A stretch of DNA of 64,000 nt from Leucobacter chromiireducens subsp. chromiireducens. Lineage in GTDB: Bacteria > Actinomycetota > Actinomycetes > Actinomycetales > Microbacteriaceae. The stretch lies in the NCBI RefSeq assembly GCF_016758255.1, contig NZ_QYAD01000001.1:372001-436000 (forward strand), given 5' to 3'. This document shows positions 45,860 through 54,017 of the stretch, in pieces. Below the pieces are notes generated by a model. The model was not told where the DNA came from, searched no databases, and saw only the letters and a list, made by a program, of their open reading frames with translations. Within the stretch, counting starts at the first letter, position 1. Each line of letters opens with the position of its first letter. Made by a program: the position numbers and the translations under genes.

Positions 45860-46498
45860 ATGGCTTCCCGTTCCGCGCGCTCTATGACCGCAGAGGTCGA
45901 TTCCGTGCTCGGACCGGCCCCCGCGAGCTACGCGCAGCCCGAGGTCGTGGTGCTGCGTTTCCGGCGCCACGGGCGCAGGCTGCTCCTCCCGGCGATCGCA
46001 CTCATCGCGATCGCCGGGGTCGCGGGGTTCTGGGTGGGACGTTTTTCTGCCGCCTGGGTCAATCTGGGTTCCGCGCTCGTGGCGGGCCTGCTGGCGCTGC
46101 TGCTCGGCGTGCTGCCGATGCTGTCGTGGCTCGCAGGCCGCACGACGGTGACGACGCGCCGGGTGATCGTGCGCCGCGGGCTGTTCGTGCGCCAGCGGGC
46201 GGAGCTGGCACTCGGGCGGGTGCGCGAGGTACGTCAGCGCCGCAGCATTGGGCAGCGGCTCTGGGGCACTGGCAGTATCGAGCTGCTGCACGGCGCCGAG
46301 AAACTCGTGCTTGACGACGTGCCCGGCTTCGCGGTGACCGCGGAGGCGCTGCAGGAACTCATGGAGCGCAGCTTCGCGCACGAGAGCCGCATCCAGCAGA
46401 CACTCGGCGGGGCGCCGCAGCTCTTCGGTGCGGGCACGCCCGCCCCCGGCCAGCCGTCGCAGCCGTTTGGCGCGGGCGGCTTCGGCCCCGGTCAGTAG
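45860..46498 (+). CDS. Membrane PH-domain protein (YdbS/bPH2 type)
   Basis: Protein of 212 residues with two hydrophobic helices (about 44-66 and 72-94). A bacterial PH-like domain follows: TTRRVIVRRGLFVRQRAELALGRVREVRQRRSIGQRLWGTGSIELLHGAEKLVLDDVPG. The Gly/Pro/Gln-rich tail is disordered. ATG 45860 is 4 nt after the flotillin stop with AGGAG overlapping, so it belongs to the same operon and probably acts in membrane organisation. Confidence 0.83.
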   Translation: MASRSARSMTAEVDSVLGPAPASYAQPEVVVLRFRRHGRRLLLPAIALIAIAGVAGFWVGRFSAAWVNLGSALVAGLLALLLGVLPMLSWLAGRTTVTTRRVIVRRGLFVRQRAELALGRVREVRQRRSIGQRLWGTGSIELLHGAEKLVLDDVPGFAVTAEALQELMERSFAHESRIQQTLGGAPQLFGAGTPAPGQPSQPFGAGGFGPGQ

Positions 46499-46525
46499 CG
46501 CAGGCGCCGTGGGGCGAACGCCCGA

Positions 46526-47113
46526 CTAGCTCGTGCGAGCGATCAGGGTGTTGATCAGATCCCCTGCGAGCGACACAAGCCGCGCGATCTCGTTCTCGTC
46601 GCGGTCGATCCAGCGACACTCGGGGTCGCCCACAGGCACGAAGTTTTCGTGCCGTTCCCACACCATGAGTGTGCGTTCTGCACCGAGCACGTACTGCTGC
46701 CACCACACCTGTCGAAGGTAGTGGCGTGGAATCGTGCGCCACTCCTTGTTCGTTGTCTTAATCTCGGCGAGCTCGATCGACCCGGTGTCGCGCAGCACGA
46801 GGCCGTCGGGGGTCGCGAGGTGCCGCAGGTCTGCCGCGGCGTGGTAGAGCGCCTGGCTGGGGGCGATCCCGTACTCGCGAAGCACCCAGCTGGCAATTTC
46901 GGGCTCACGGGCCTTCCCATGGTCCGTGTACACGTTGCCGCTGAACCTGCTCCCGTGCAGTTTCTCGTTCGCGGCGGTCTCGATTGAGCGCGGGGTCGAG
47001 AGCTTCGCAACATCGGTCGCGGTGATGCCGCGCGACCGCGCCTGCAGCCATGCGGCCCGGTTGGTGCCGTCGGTGACCATACGTGTGAGGTAATGCGGTG
47101 TAGAATCGGACAC
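46526..47113 (-). CDS. YqaJ-type recombinase/exonuclease domain protein
   Basis: Protein of about 195 residues with a YqaJ viral recombinase fold, a lambda-exonuclease-like PD-(D/E)XK nuclease. Signature parts are SRGITATDVAKL, YTDHGKAREPEIASWVLREYGI, ATPDGLVLRDTGSIELAEIKTTNKEW (nuclease Asp/Glu/Lys) and VWWQQYVLGAERTLMVWERHENF. It stands alone, with no phage genes or RecT-like annealing protein nearby. Close-looking homologues are known as stand-alone genes in Microbacteriaceae, so it may be a domesticated function. GTG 47113 is preferred (GGGAG upstream); ATG 47080, 47158 and 47173 are possible. Confidence 0.78.
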   Translation of the reverse strand: MSDSTPHYLTRMVTDGTNRAAWLQARSRGITATDVAKLSTPRSIETAANEKLHGSRFSGNVYTDHGKAREPEIASWVLREYGIAPSQALYHAAADLRHLATPDGLVLRDTGSIELAEIKTTNKEWRTIPRHYLRQVWWQQYVLGAERTLMVWERHENFVPVGDPECRWIDRDENEIARLVSLAGDLINTLIARTS

Positions 47114-47238
47114 CCGTCCAGTCTCCCACGGACTTCGTCGTGGTACGGACGTCGCCATGGTGGGGGACGTCATCCGATACCCGGCCCCGAGACCGACTGT
47201 ACGCCAGCCCCGCACACAGGGTGTACTCAGCGATTTCT

Positions 47239-47268
47239 ATGACCGGAATCAGGCAGTGGCAGTAGGCT
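47239..47268 (+). promoter_or_regulatory. Possible promoter of the response regulator gene
   Basis: ATGACC (47239-47244), an 18-bp spacer and TAGGCT (47263-47268) fit a weak sigma-70-type promoter about 130 bp before the start, leaving a long untranslated leader. The rest of the 285-bp gap between the divergent genes shows nothing clear. Confidence 0.35.
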
Positions 47269-47398
47269 CAAACCGAGTTTTCGCCTGAATTTCCGTCGAG
47301 CGGTCGCGAGAACCGATTCATCGGGATATGGACGAAGCCCGAGCGCAGAGCGCTCGTGACCCCTACCCGCGCAAAGCCGAGAGGAACTGACAACAGCT

Positions 47399-48133
47399 AT
47401 GGATTCACAGAATCTGACGCGCGCCGACGGGGGAAAGATCCGGGCGCTTGTCGTCGACGACGAAGCATCGATCACGCAGCTGATCGCGATGGCCCTCCGC
47501 TATGAGGGATGGGAAGTGGACACGGCCGCGACCGGACAGGAGGCCAGCGACAAGATCCGCAGCTTCCGCCCCGACGTCGCAGTGTTCGACATCATGCTGC
47601 CCGACTTTGATGGAATGCAGCTCCTCGCCCGCGTGCGCGGCGAGGGCGAGATGTTCCCCGTGCTCTTCCTGACCGCGCTCGACTCGGTCGAAGATCGCGT
47701 CAACGGCCTTACTGCGGGCGGCGACGACTACGTCGTAAAGCCGTTCAGCCTCGAGGAGCTCATCGCGCGTCTCCGCGGGCTGGTGCGCCGCTCGCAGATC
47801 ACGCTCTCGCAGCAGCCCGACCCCGTGCTGCGCGTGGGCGATTTGACGCTCAACGAGGACAGCTACGAGGTGGAGCGCGGTGGTGAACCGATCATGGTCA
47901 CCAACACTGAGTTTGAGCTGCTCCGCTACCTCATGCGCAACCCGAACCGTGTGCTCTCGAAGGCGCAGATTCTGGATCGCGTGTGGGCGTATGACTTCTC
48001 CGGGAAGTCGACCGTGGTGGAGCTGTACATCTCCTACCTGCGCAAGAAGGTCGACGCGGGCCGCAGCCCCATGCTGCACACCGTGCGTGGCGCCGGCTAC
48101 ATGCTGAAGGCCGCCGCGGAGGGCGCGGCGTAA
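47399..48133 (+). CDS. OmpR-family response regulator (TrcR-like), orphan
   Basis: Two-component regulator of 244 residues. The receiver domain (14-130) has the acidic pair Asp20-Asp21, phosphoacceptor Asp64 (VAVFDIMLPDFDG) and Lys in DDYVVKPFS. A winged-helix DNA-binding domain follows (about 145-240: TNTEFELLRYLMRNPNRVLSKAQILDRVW..STVVELYISYLRKKVD). It resembles mycobacterial TrcR (VVDDEASITQLIAMALRYEGWEV). No histidine kinase gene is adjacent on either side, so the partner lies elsewhere. A strong terminator follows. Confidence 0.92.
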   Translation: MDSQNLTRADGGKIRALVVDDEASITQLIAMALRYEGWEVDTAATGQEASDKIRSFRPDVAVFDIMLPDFDGMQLLARVRGEGEMFPVLFLTALDSVEDRVNGLTAGGDDYVVKPFSLEELIARLRGLVRRSQITLSQQPDPVLRVGDLTLNEDSYEVERGGEPIMVTNTEFELLRYLMRNPNRVLSKAQILDRVWAYDFSGKSTVVELYISYLRKKVDAGRSPMLHTVRGAGYMLKAAAEGAA

Positions 48134-48157
48134 GCGCCGTACCCGCTCGCACTCCTT

Positions 48158-48208
48158 CGGAGCCGCCCCGCACGCGCCACTCGGCGCGCGCGGGGCGGCT
48201 CCGTTTTT
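48158..48208 (+). terminator. Rho-independent terminator after the response regulator
   Basis: Perfect 14-bp stem (48158-48171 with 48190-48203), GC-rich, followed by TTTTT at 48204-48208. It lies 25 bp after the stop and is the clearest terminator in this part of the window. Confidence 0.9.
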
Positions 48209-48220
48209 CCCCGTGTTGTT

Positions 48221-48236
48221 TTCCGGATACCCGGAA
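48221..48236. promoter_or_regulatory. Inverted repeat upstream of the P-type ATPase gene
   Basis: TTCCGG-ATAC-CCGGAA, perfect 6-bp arms, about 75 bp before the start. A second imperfectly spaced repeat, CCTGG/CCAGG, is at 48261-48276. TAGGCT at 48297-48302 ends 7 nt before ATG 48310 and would serve a leaderless transcript. The repeat may be an operator; no regulator can be assigned. Confidence 0.4.
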
Positions 48237-48309
48237 TTTTGGCCGGTGAGCCCCCGAATTCCTGGGGAATGCCAGGGAGAAAAGCGTTCCGTCTCCTAGG
48301 CTGTTCCGC

Positions 48310-50745
48310 ATGGAATTGACCGGGATGCGGGGCCTGAGCGCTGCCGAAGCGGAACGCAGGTTTGAGTCAGGGCAGGGAAACGCTGCGCCCGATGGCTCGA
48401 GCCGATCCCTCTGGGAGATCCTTGCCGCGAATGTGTTCACCCTGTTCAACGGCATCGTCTTCGCGGGGTTCGGCATCCTGCTCGTGCTCGGCCGCTGGCA
48501 GGACGCACTGTTCGGGCTCCCGGCCCTCTTCAACACCGTGATCGGTGTGGTGCAGGAGTTCAACGCGAAGCGCACCCTCGACCGGTTGGCCGTGCTGAAC
48601 GCCCCGACCGCGCGCGTGCTTCGCGACGGCGTTGCCGTCGAGATTCCACTCGATCGCGTGGTGCTCGGTGACGTGCTCGTGCTTCGCACGGGCGACCAGG
48701 TGACCGCCGACGCGCGCGTGGTCGAGACCGATCACAGCGGGCCGGGCGGCCTCGAGGTCGACGAGTCGCTGCTCACGGGTGAGTCGGACCCGATCCGCAA
48801 GCGCGCCGACGATGAGGTGCTCTCTGGATCGAGCGTGGTTGGCGGCACCGGGCTTGCCGAGGTCGTGCGGGTGGGCGGAGATTCCTACGCCGCGAAGCTC
48901 ACTGCCGAGGCACGGAAGTTCTCGCTCGTGCGCTCTGAGCTGCGCAGCAGCATCGATCGCCTTCTGAAGTGGATCACCTGGGCGCTTGCGCCCATGATCC
49001 TCATCGTCGCGAACGGCCAGATGCAGTCGCAGGGCGGCTGGGCCGTTGCGCTCGAGAACGGCGCGTGGCGCGAGGCCGTCGTTGGCGCGGTCGCCGCGGT
49101 CATCGCAATGGTGCCGCTCGGCCTCGTGCTCGTCACGAGCATTGCGTTCGCCGTGAGCGGGGTGACACTCGCGCAGCGGCAGGTGCTCATCCAGGAGCTT
49201 CCTGCCGTGGAGGGCCTCGCCCGCGTTGACGCGCTCTGCCTCGACAAGACCGGCACGCTGACCACCGGTGAGATGCTGTTCGACCGAGCGATCCCGCTCA
49301 CGGAGGTCGCTGGCTGGCGCGGCATCCTTGGCCATCTGGGCTCCGCGGACGACGCGAACGGCACGGCCCGTTGCCTCGCGGCTCCCTTCGGCGACGAGCT
49401 CGGGCCTGAGGGCGCGCTTCAGATCCCGTTCAACTCGGCGCGCAAGTGGAGCGCGATCGTCGTGGCCGAAGCCGCGGAGGGCCGCCCCGCGCCCGGCACC
49501 TGGGCGCTGGGCGCCCCCGAGTTCGTGCTTGCCGACGCCGACCCCGCCGAGGTGTCCGAGACACTCGCCCAGGCTGGCGCTCTTGCCGAGGCCGGTTCGC
49601 GGACCCTCCTGCTCGCGCACAGCCCGATCGCGTCACCGCCGGCTGAGCACCCCGAGCTCCCCGCTGGACTGCAGCCCGTTGCGCTCCTCACGTTCCGCGA
49701 GCAGGTGCGCGATGACGCCGCACAGACGCTGAGCTACTTCGCCGAGCAGGGCGTCGACGTCCGCGTGATCTCGGGCGATGACCCGCGCACGGTCGCGGCA
49801 GTTGCGCGCACGGTGGGCCTCGACTGCCCCGAGGGGCGCGACGCGCGCACCCTGCCGGAAGATCTTGACGAGCTCGGCGAGGTACTCGAGCGCGAGCGGG
49901 TTTTCGGGCGCGTGACCCCGCACCAGAAGCTGCAGATGGTGCACGCCCTGCAGCGGCGGGGGCACGTGGTCGCGATGACCGGCGATGGCGTCAACGACGC
50001 GCTCGCGATCAAGGAAGCAGACCTTGGTATCGCAATGGACACGGCAGCGCAGGCCACGAAGGCGGTCGCTCGGCTCGTGCTGCTCGACGGGCGCTTCGAC
50101 CGGATGCCGGGGGTCGTCGCTGAGGGGCGCCGCGTGATCGCGAACATCGAGCGCGTCTCGATGCTGTTCCTCACGAAGACGAGCTACGCGTTCGCCATCG
50201 CGGTGGTGTTCGGTCTGCTCGCCTGGGCCTTCCCGTTCCTGCCGCGCCAGCTGTCGATCACCGACGGCCTCACCATTGGCATCCCCGCGTTCTTCCTCGC
50301 GCTCATGCCGAACGCGGCCCGCTACCGCTCCGGCTTCCTGAAACGGTCGCTCGCATTCGCGATCCCCGCGGGCCTCGTGGTGACGCTCGCGCTCGTTGCG
50401 CTCCACATCGGTGCCGATCGCCTCGGCGGCTTCACGCTTATCGAGCAGCAGTCCGCTGCGACCCTCACCCTTGCCGGCGTGGCGCTCTGGGTGCTCGCGG
50501 TGCTCGCGCGGCCCGTGCACCCGTTCCGCGTGCTGATCGTGCTGGCCATGTACGCGGGGCTCGGGCTCGTCTGGCTGATCCCGATCGCGCGAGACTTCTT
50601 CCAGGTCACGTGGCTGCCGAACGATCTGGGCCTGCTGGTGTTGGCGATTGTTGGCACCGGCATTGTGCTCATCGAGCTGCTGCGCGCCTGGCACCTGCGG
50701 TTCATCCGGCACCAGGAGCCGGCCGAGCAGCTCGTCCCGGCATAG
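48310..50745 (+). CDS. P-type cation-transporting ATPase (CtpE-like)
   Basis: Membrane ATPase of 811 residues resembling mycobacterial CtpE, which is linked to calcium uptake. The actuator motif TGES is at 156-159. The phosphorylation loop DKTGTLTTGE starts at Asp312, TGDGVNDALAIKEADLGIAM forms the hinge, and ten or so helices are visible. The helix-4 motif that reads PEGL in P2-type pumps is here PLGL (269-272), losing the Glu that usually binds cation. The soluble N domain is short. A probable leaderless start has TAGGCT 7 nt before ATG 48310. Confidence 0.9.
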   Translation: MELTGMRGLSAAEAERRFESGQGNAAPDGSSRSLWEILAANVFTLFNGIVFAGFGILLVLGRWQDALFGLPALFNTVIGVVQEFNAKRTLDRLAVLNAPTARVLRDGVAVEIPLDRVVLGDVLVLRTGDQVTADARVVETDHSGPGGLEVDESLLTGESDPIRKRADDEVLSGSSVVGGTGLAEVVRVGGDSYAAKLTAEARKFSLVRSELRSSIDRLLKWITWALAPMILIVANGQMQSQGGWAVALENGAWREAVVGAVAAVIAMVPLGLVLVTSIAFAVSGVTLAQRQVLIQELPAVEGLARVDALCLDKTGTLTTGEMLFDRAIPLTEVAGWRGILGHLGSADDANGTARCLAAPFGDELGPEGALQIPFNSARKWSAIVVAEAAEGRPAPGTWALGAPEFVLADADPAEVSETLAQAGALAEAGSRTLLLAHSPIASPPAEHPELPAGLQPVALLTFREQVRDDAAQTLSYFAEQGVDVRVISGDDPRTVAAVARTVGLDCPEGRDARTLPEDLDELGEVLERERVFGRVTPHQKLQMVHALQRRGHVVAMTGDGVNDALAIKEADLGIAMDTAAQATKAVARLVLLDGRFDRMPGVVAEGRRVIANIERVSMLFLTKTSYAFAIAVVFGLLAWAFPFLPRQLSITDGLTIGIPAFFLALMPNAARYRSGFLKRSLAFAIPAGLVVTLALVALHIGADRLGGFTLIEQQSAATLTLAGVALWVLAVLARPVHPFRVLIVLAMYAGLGLVWLIPIARDFFQVTWLPNDLGLLVLAIVGTGIVLIELLRAWHLRFIRHQEPAEQLVPA

Positions 50746-50759
50746 CGCCACGCCCCGGT

Positions 50760-51395
50760 TCAGGCGATGCTCGCCTCAGCCGGGGCGATCGGCTGCCGCA
50801 AGATCGTGCGCATGCGCTCGGGCGCGGTGCGGCGCTGATCGCTGAGGTAGATCTCGTGGTGCGTGCCGGTGAGACGCGCGCCGAGGCCGGGAATGACCTC
50901 GTCGTGCATGCGCGCGAGGGTCTCGGCCTCCGCGTCAAAGCTGCCAACGTGGAGCGTCTGTACGCAGCGCCCCTCGTCAAGCGTCTCGAGTCGAACGTCG
51001 CCGAGCCGCGCAGGCGGCTCCTTTCCGGCCGCGATGCCCTGCCTGGTTCGGGCGACGAGCTCCGGATCTATCCACTCGGGCACAAGCATCATCACGGTCC
51101 AGCTCCACTGCGACTTGTCGCGCGCGGAGGTAAACGAGGCCATGTCCTCCGCCCACCACAGGCCCTCGAGCGGCGGCACCACGTAGTCGCGCCCGAGCTC
51201 GCGCTTGCTGGCGAACTTCAGCTTGTAGGCGAGCGGGTAGAGCGATTCGAGGGCCTCGCCGAATGCTGGGGAGGTGTTCGGGTCGCCCCGCCCATCCAGC
51301 ATGAGGTACCGCAGGGGCGGCACCACGAGCTCCCGAAACACGCCGCGCCGTGCGGCGTAGCTGTCGAGTGTTTTCGTGAGGTTGATCTTGTCCAT
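50760..51395 (-). CDS. GyrI-like small-molecule-binding domain protein
   Basis: Protein of 211 residues of the stand-alone GyrI-like type (COG4832). Recognisable are MDKINLTKTLDSYAA, the YLMLDGRGDPNTSPAFGEALESLYPLAYKLKF strand-helix and the C-terminal TGTHHEIYLSDQRRTAPERMRTILRQPI. GyrI-like proteins bind hydrophobic compounds, and some have hydrolase activity. ATG 51395 has GAGG upstream. It is convergent with the ATPase gene (14-bp gap) and divergent from the L10 leader. Confidence 0.88.
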   Translation of the reverse strand: MDKINLTKTLDSYAARRGVFRELVVPPLRYLMLDGRGDPNTSPAFGEALESLYPLAYKLKFASKRELGRDYVVPPLEGLWWAEDMASFTSARDKSQWSWTVMMLVPEWIDPELVARTRQGIAAGKEPPARLGDVRLETLDEGRCVQTLHVGSFDAEAETLARMHDEVIPGLGARLTGTHHEIYLSDQRRTAPERMRTILRQPIAPAEASIA

Positions 51396-51464
51396 TCGCT
51401 CGCCTCTCGCGCGGGATCCGGGCTCGGCCTGTCTCGCAGCGTAGCCACTCCGTGGGAAACGTGC

Positions 51465-51470
51465 TAGAGT
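51465..51470 (+). promoter_or_regulatory. -10 box of the rplJ-rplL operon
   Basis: TAGAGT directly before the L10 leader RNA, placing transcription start near 51477. No confident -35 is visible 17 bp upstream. Confidence 0.55.
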
Positions 51471-51474
51471 TATC

Positions 51475-51615
51475 GACGGCCAAAGACCGCCGGTAGGGTT
51501 CGCAAGAACCCCGGAACGTCTGCGAGAGCAGAGACCAGCGCAGGTGCAGAACTCCTTGACCGGTGGGTTTCCCCGGGTTCATGAAGCTCCGTGCGTGCGC
51601 GCCGGAGCTTTTTTC
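51475..51615 (+). ncRNA. Ribosomal protein L10 leader
   Basis: Cis-acting mRNA leader bound by L10 (or L10-L12) for feedback control. It shows the conserved AAAGACCGCCGGTAGG stretch, a GGGTTC-GCAA-GAACCC stem with a GNRA-type loop, and the GCAGAGACCAGCGCAGGT segment. It ends in a terminator hairpin, consistent with premature termination when L10 is in excess. It lies 75 nt before rplJ. Confidence 0.88.
51584..51614 (+). terminator. Attenuator hairpin of the L10 leader
   Basis: AAGCTCCG pairs with CGGAGCTT across an 11-nt loop, followed by TTTT. It lies inside the leader, ahead of rplJ, as an intrinsic attenuator. Confidence 0.85.
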
Positions 51616-51689
51616 GTATGAGGATCGCTCCGACAGGCACGGCCCTCGAGCGGCATCCGCCACTCGGGTACAACAAGCTAGGGAGCGCC

Positions 51690-52199
51690 ATGGCTACGAA
51701 GGACGCTACGGTCGCCGATCTTCAGCAGAAGTTTGAAGAGTCGGGCGCCGTTCTGCTGACTGAGTACCGCGGTCTCACGGTTGCTGAGCTGCGGGAACTC
51801 CGCAACAGCATCCGCGAGCACGCGACGTACGCTGTGGCGAAGAACACGCTGACCAAGATTGCGGCCAACAACGCCGGAATCACCGCATTCGATGACGAGC
51901 TCGCCGGTCCTTCGGCACTCGCCTTCGTGCACGGTGACACCGTCGCGGTCGCCAAGGCTCTGCGTGACTTCGCCAAGGCACACCCTCTTTTGGTGGTAAA
52001 GGCTGGCTACTTCGATGGCAAGCCGCTTACCGCCGCTGAGGTAGGCAAGCTCGCCGATCTCGAGAGCCGTGAGGTGCTGCTGGCCAAGGCCGCAGGCGCC
52101 ATGCAGGCCTCGCTCGTCGGTGCAGCACAGCTGTTCGCTGCCCTGCCCGCCAAGGCCGCACGCGGCTTCGGCGCGCTGCAGGAGAAGCAGGACGCGTAA
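51690..52199 (+). CDS. rplJ: 50S ribosomal protein L10
   Basis: Ribosomal stalk base protein of 169 residues that anchors L7/L12 dimers to 23S rRNA. The fold is recognisable from ATKDATVADLQQKFEESGAVLLTEYRGLTVAELRELRNSIRE and LAGPSALAF. The ATG start at 51690 follows GGGAG. It is regulated by the L10 leader upstream. Confidence 0.97.
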   Translation: MATKDATVADLQQKFEESGAVLLTEYRGLTVAELRELRNSIREHATYAVAKNTLTKIAANNAGITAFDDELAGPSALAFVHGDTVAVAKALRDFAKAHPLLVVKAGYFDGKPLTAAEVGKLADLESREVLLAKAAGAMQASLVGAAQLFAALPAKAARGFGALQEKQDA

Positions 52200-52234
52200 G
52201 GATCGGCTCACGCCGGTTCACGTACACAAACCCC

Positions 52235-52260
52235 GCCTGAGGCGCGCGAGCGCCTGAGGC
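52235..52260 (+). other. Intercistronic hairpin between rplJ and rplL
   Basis: GCCTGAGGC occurs twice (52235-52243, 52252-52260) flanking GCGCGAGC. The unit is nearly self-complementary, so the region can fold into a short stem with a mismatch. It may tune the higher L7/L12 level relative to L10. Confidence 0.4.
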
Positions 52261-52280
52261 AAACATCAAGGAGATACATC

Positions 52281-52661
52281 ATGGCTAAGCTTTCGACTGA
52301 AGAGCTGCTCGAGCAGTTCAAGGAGCTCACCCTCATCGAGCTCTCCGAGTTCGTGAAGGCCTTCGAAGAGACCTTCGACGTTTCGGCTGCTGCTCCGGTT
52401 GCTGTCGCTGCTGCTCCGGCTGCCGGCGCTGCTGAGGCTGTCGAGGAGAAGGACGAGTTCGACGTCGTCCTCGAGTCGGCTGGCGACAAGAAGATCCAGG
52501 TCATCAAGGTTGTGCGCGAGCTCACCGGCCTGGGCCTGGGCGAGGCGAAGGCTCTCGTCGAGGAGGCACCCAAGAACGTGCTCGAGGGCGCGAAGAAGGA
52601 TGCCGCCGAAGAGGCAAAGGCAAAGCTCGAGGAGGCTGGCGCGGGCGTCAAGCTCGTCTAA
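52281..52661 (+). CDS. rplL: 50S ribosomal protein L7/L12
   Basis: Stalk protein of 126 residues that recruits translation GTPases. The N-terminal dimerisation helix region, an Ala/Val-rich hinge (about 36-52) and the conserved C-terminal domain ([36 protein letters not shown]) are all present. AAGGAG precedes the ATG. A perfect terminator follows. Confidence 0.98.
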   Translation: MAKLSTEELLEQFKELTLIELSEFVKAFEETFDVSAAAPVAVAAAPAAGAAEAVEEKDEFDVVLESAGDKKIQVIKVVRELTGLGLGEAKALVEEAPKNVLEGAKKDAAEEAKAKLEEAGAGVKLV

Positions 52662-52682
52662 GCTCTTCGCACTTGCGAAACT

Positions 52683-52717
52683 GGGGGCCCGCTCTTCGGA
52701 GCGGGCCCCCTTTTTTT
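52683..52717 (+). terminator. Rho-independent terminator after rplL
   Basis: Perfect 12-bp GC stem (52683-52694 with 52699-52710), UUCG tetraloop, then seven T. This is a textbook terminator, 21 bp after the stop. Confidence 0.95.
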
Positions 52718-52731
52718 GTGCCTCGCTCGGA

Positions 52732-53841
52732 CTAGACCGCGAAGCGAGTCTCGGCGCCGTGCGCGCCCCCGCCAGGAACGTCGCCGCTGCGCAGCACGAG
52801 CACGCGGCCGCCGTGCTGGAGCACCTGCCCCGTAATCTCATCGATGAGGCTGCGGCCGGGTGTGGACTCGGCCGCGACGCTGCCGGTCGCAACGTCGAGC
52901 GTGCCCTCGGGGCGCGCGTCCACATCCACGTACAGGGTGCTGATCGCCCCGGCGATCGCCGAGCGGGCGATATCCGTGAGGTCGGTCACCGCGCGGCCGG
53001 CCGCCCGACGAGTCTCGAAGCGGTCGCGCAGCTCCACGAGCTCTGCGGCGTAGTGCTCGTCAAGGAGCGCGCGAGCCGCCTCATCGAGTTCGGCAGCACT
53101 GCGCTCATCCGGGTTCCCATCGATGGATGACGCCAGCAGGCGCGATGCCGACGTGACCGAGCGGAACATGCCGTCGAGAGGTTGCGTTGCCGCGAGGATC
53201 AGCGGACGCTGGGTGCCGCGCAGCTGCGGAGCGATCGCGCGGTCCACCGCGCGGGCGTAGCCGAGCAGTCGCGTGGTGTGCCCCTCGGGCCCGTGCAGAC
53301 GGCGGCGGTGCGAGTCGACCCCCGGGTCCTCGACATTGAACGCGTCGAGCAGGTCGCTCGGCAGCTCGGGCACGTCAACCTCGGTGCCGGGGCCCGCGGG
53401 CCCGATTTCGATCAAGCGCACCGCGTTCTGGCTGAGCGCGAGCACCCACGCCTCGTGCGGGAAGGTGAGCGTGCGCAGGAGCGGCACGATCCGGAAGTTC
53501 TCGCCGGCGAACCACTCGGTTTCGAGCTCGTTGGGCAGCCGGTAGCTCACCGTGCGGTCTGGGCTCGCGAACACCACGAGCGTGTGCGAGAGGTAGCGCC
53601 ACAGGTGTTGATCCTCATGCAGGGCACGCAACCCGGCCTCGGTGCGATCCCGCTCAGCGGCATCGCCACCCAGCTCGGTGAGGCGCGTGACGGCCTCTCC
53701 GATGAGCGTGCCGAAGGTGATGCGGTTCGCCTCCGCCTCCGTGGTGACCGGCGTCGTGCGCAGCACGATGGTCACAAGATTGGGTCGGTTGATCTGAGCG
53801 AGCTGTTCAATCTCCGCGAGCTGCGGGATATCAGTGTGCAC
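52732..53841 (-). CDS. Bacterial archaeo-eukaryotic release factor-like (baeRF) protein
   Basis: Protein of 369 residues resembling the baeRF group, close to family 11. The start HTDIPQLAEIEQLAQINRPNLVTIVLRTTPVTTEAEANRI is typical of that family. A middle strand-rich part (TLVVFASPDRTVSYRLP, RIVPLLRTL) and a C-terminal pelota/eRF1-like alpha-beta part with GTLDVATGSVA are also seen. These proteins are predicted to act on stalled or hibernating ribosomes; none from this family is well studied. GTG 53841 has GAAGGGGAAG upstream. It is convergent with rplL. Confidence 0.72.
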   Translation of the reverse strand: MHTDIPQLAEIEQLAQINRPNLVTIVLRTTPVTTEAEANRITFGTLIGEAVTRLTELGGDAAERDRTEAGLRALHEDQHLWRYLSHTLVVFASPDRTVSYRLPNELETEWFAGENFRIVPLLRTLTFPHEAWVLALSQNAVRLIEIGPAGPGTEVDVPELPSDLLDAFNVEDPGVDSHRRRLHGPEGHTTRLLGYARAVDRAIAPQLRGTQRPLILAATQPLDGMFRSVTSASRLLASSIDGNPDERSAAELDEAARALLDEHYAAELVELRDRFETRRAAGRAVTDLTDIARSAIAGAISTLYVDVDARPEGTLDVATGSVAAESTPGRSLIDEITGQVLQHGGRVLVLRSGDVPGGGAHGAETRFAV

Positions 53842-54017
53842 TATTGCTTCCCCTTCTCTCGTCGCGGAGGGGAACGCTGGACCGCACCCCACCGCATCTT
53901 CTCCCCGCCGTGGAGTGGTGCTCCGCAGAGGGGCCGTGATCCCCACCCTGCACCACGGAGCCGAGAAAGTGAACAGTGACCGCAGAAAAGACGGCGTGCG
54001 ATCTCCGGGGTGGACCC

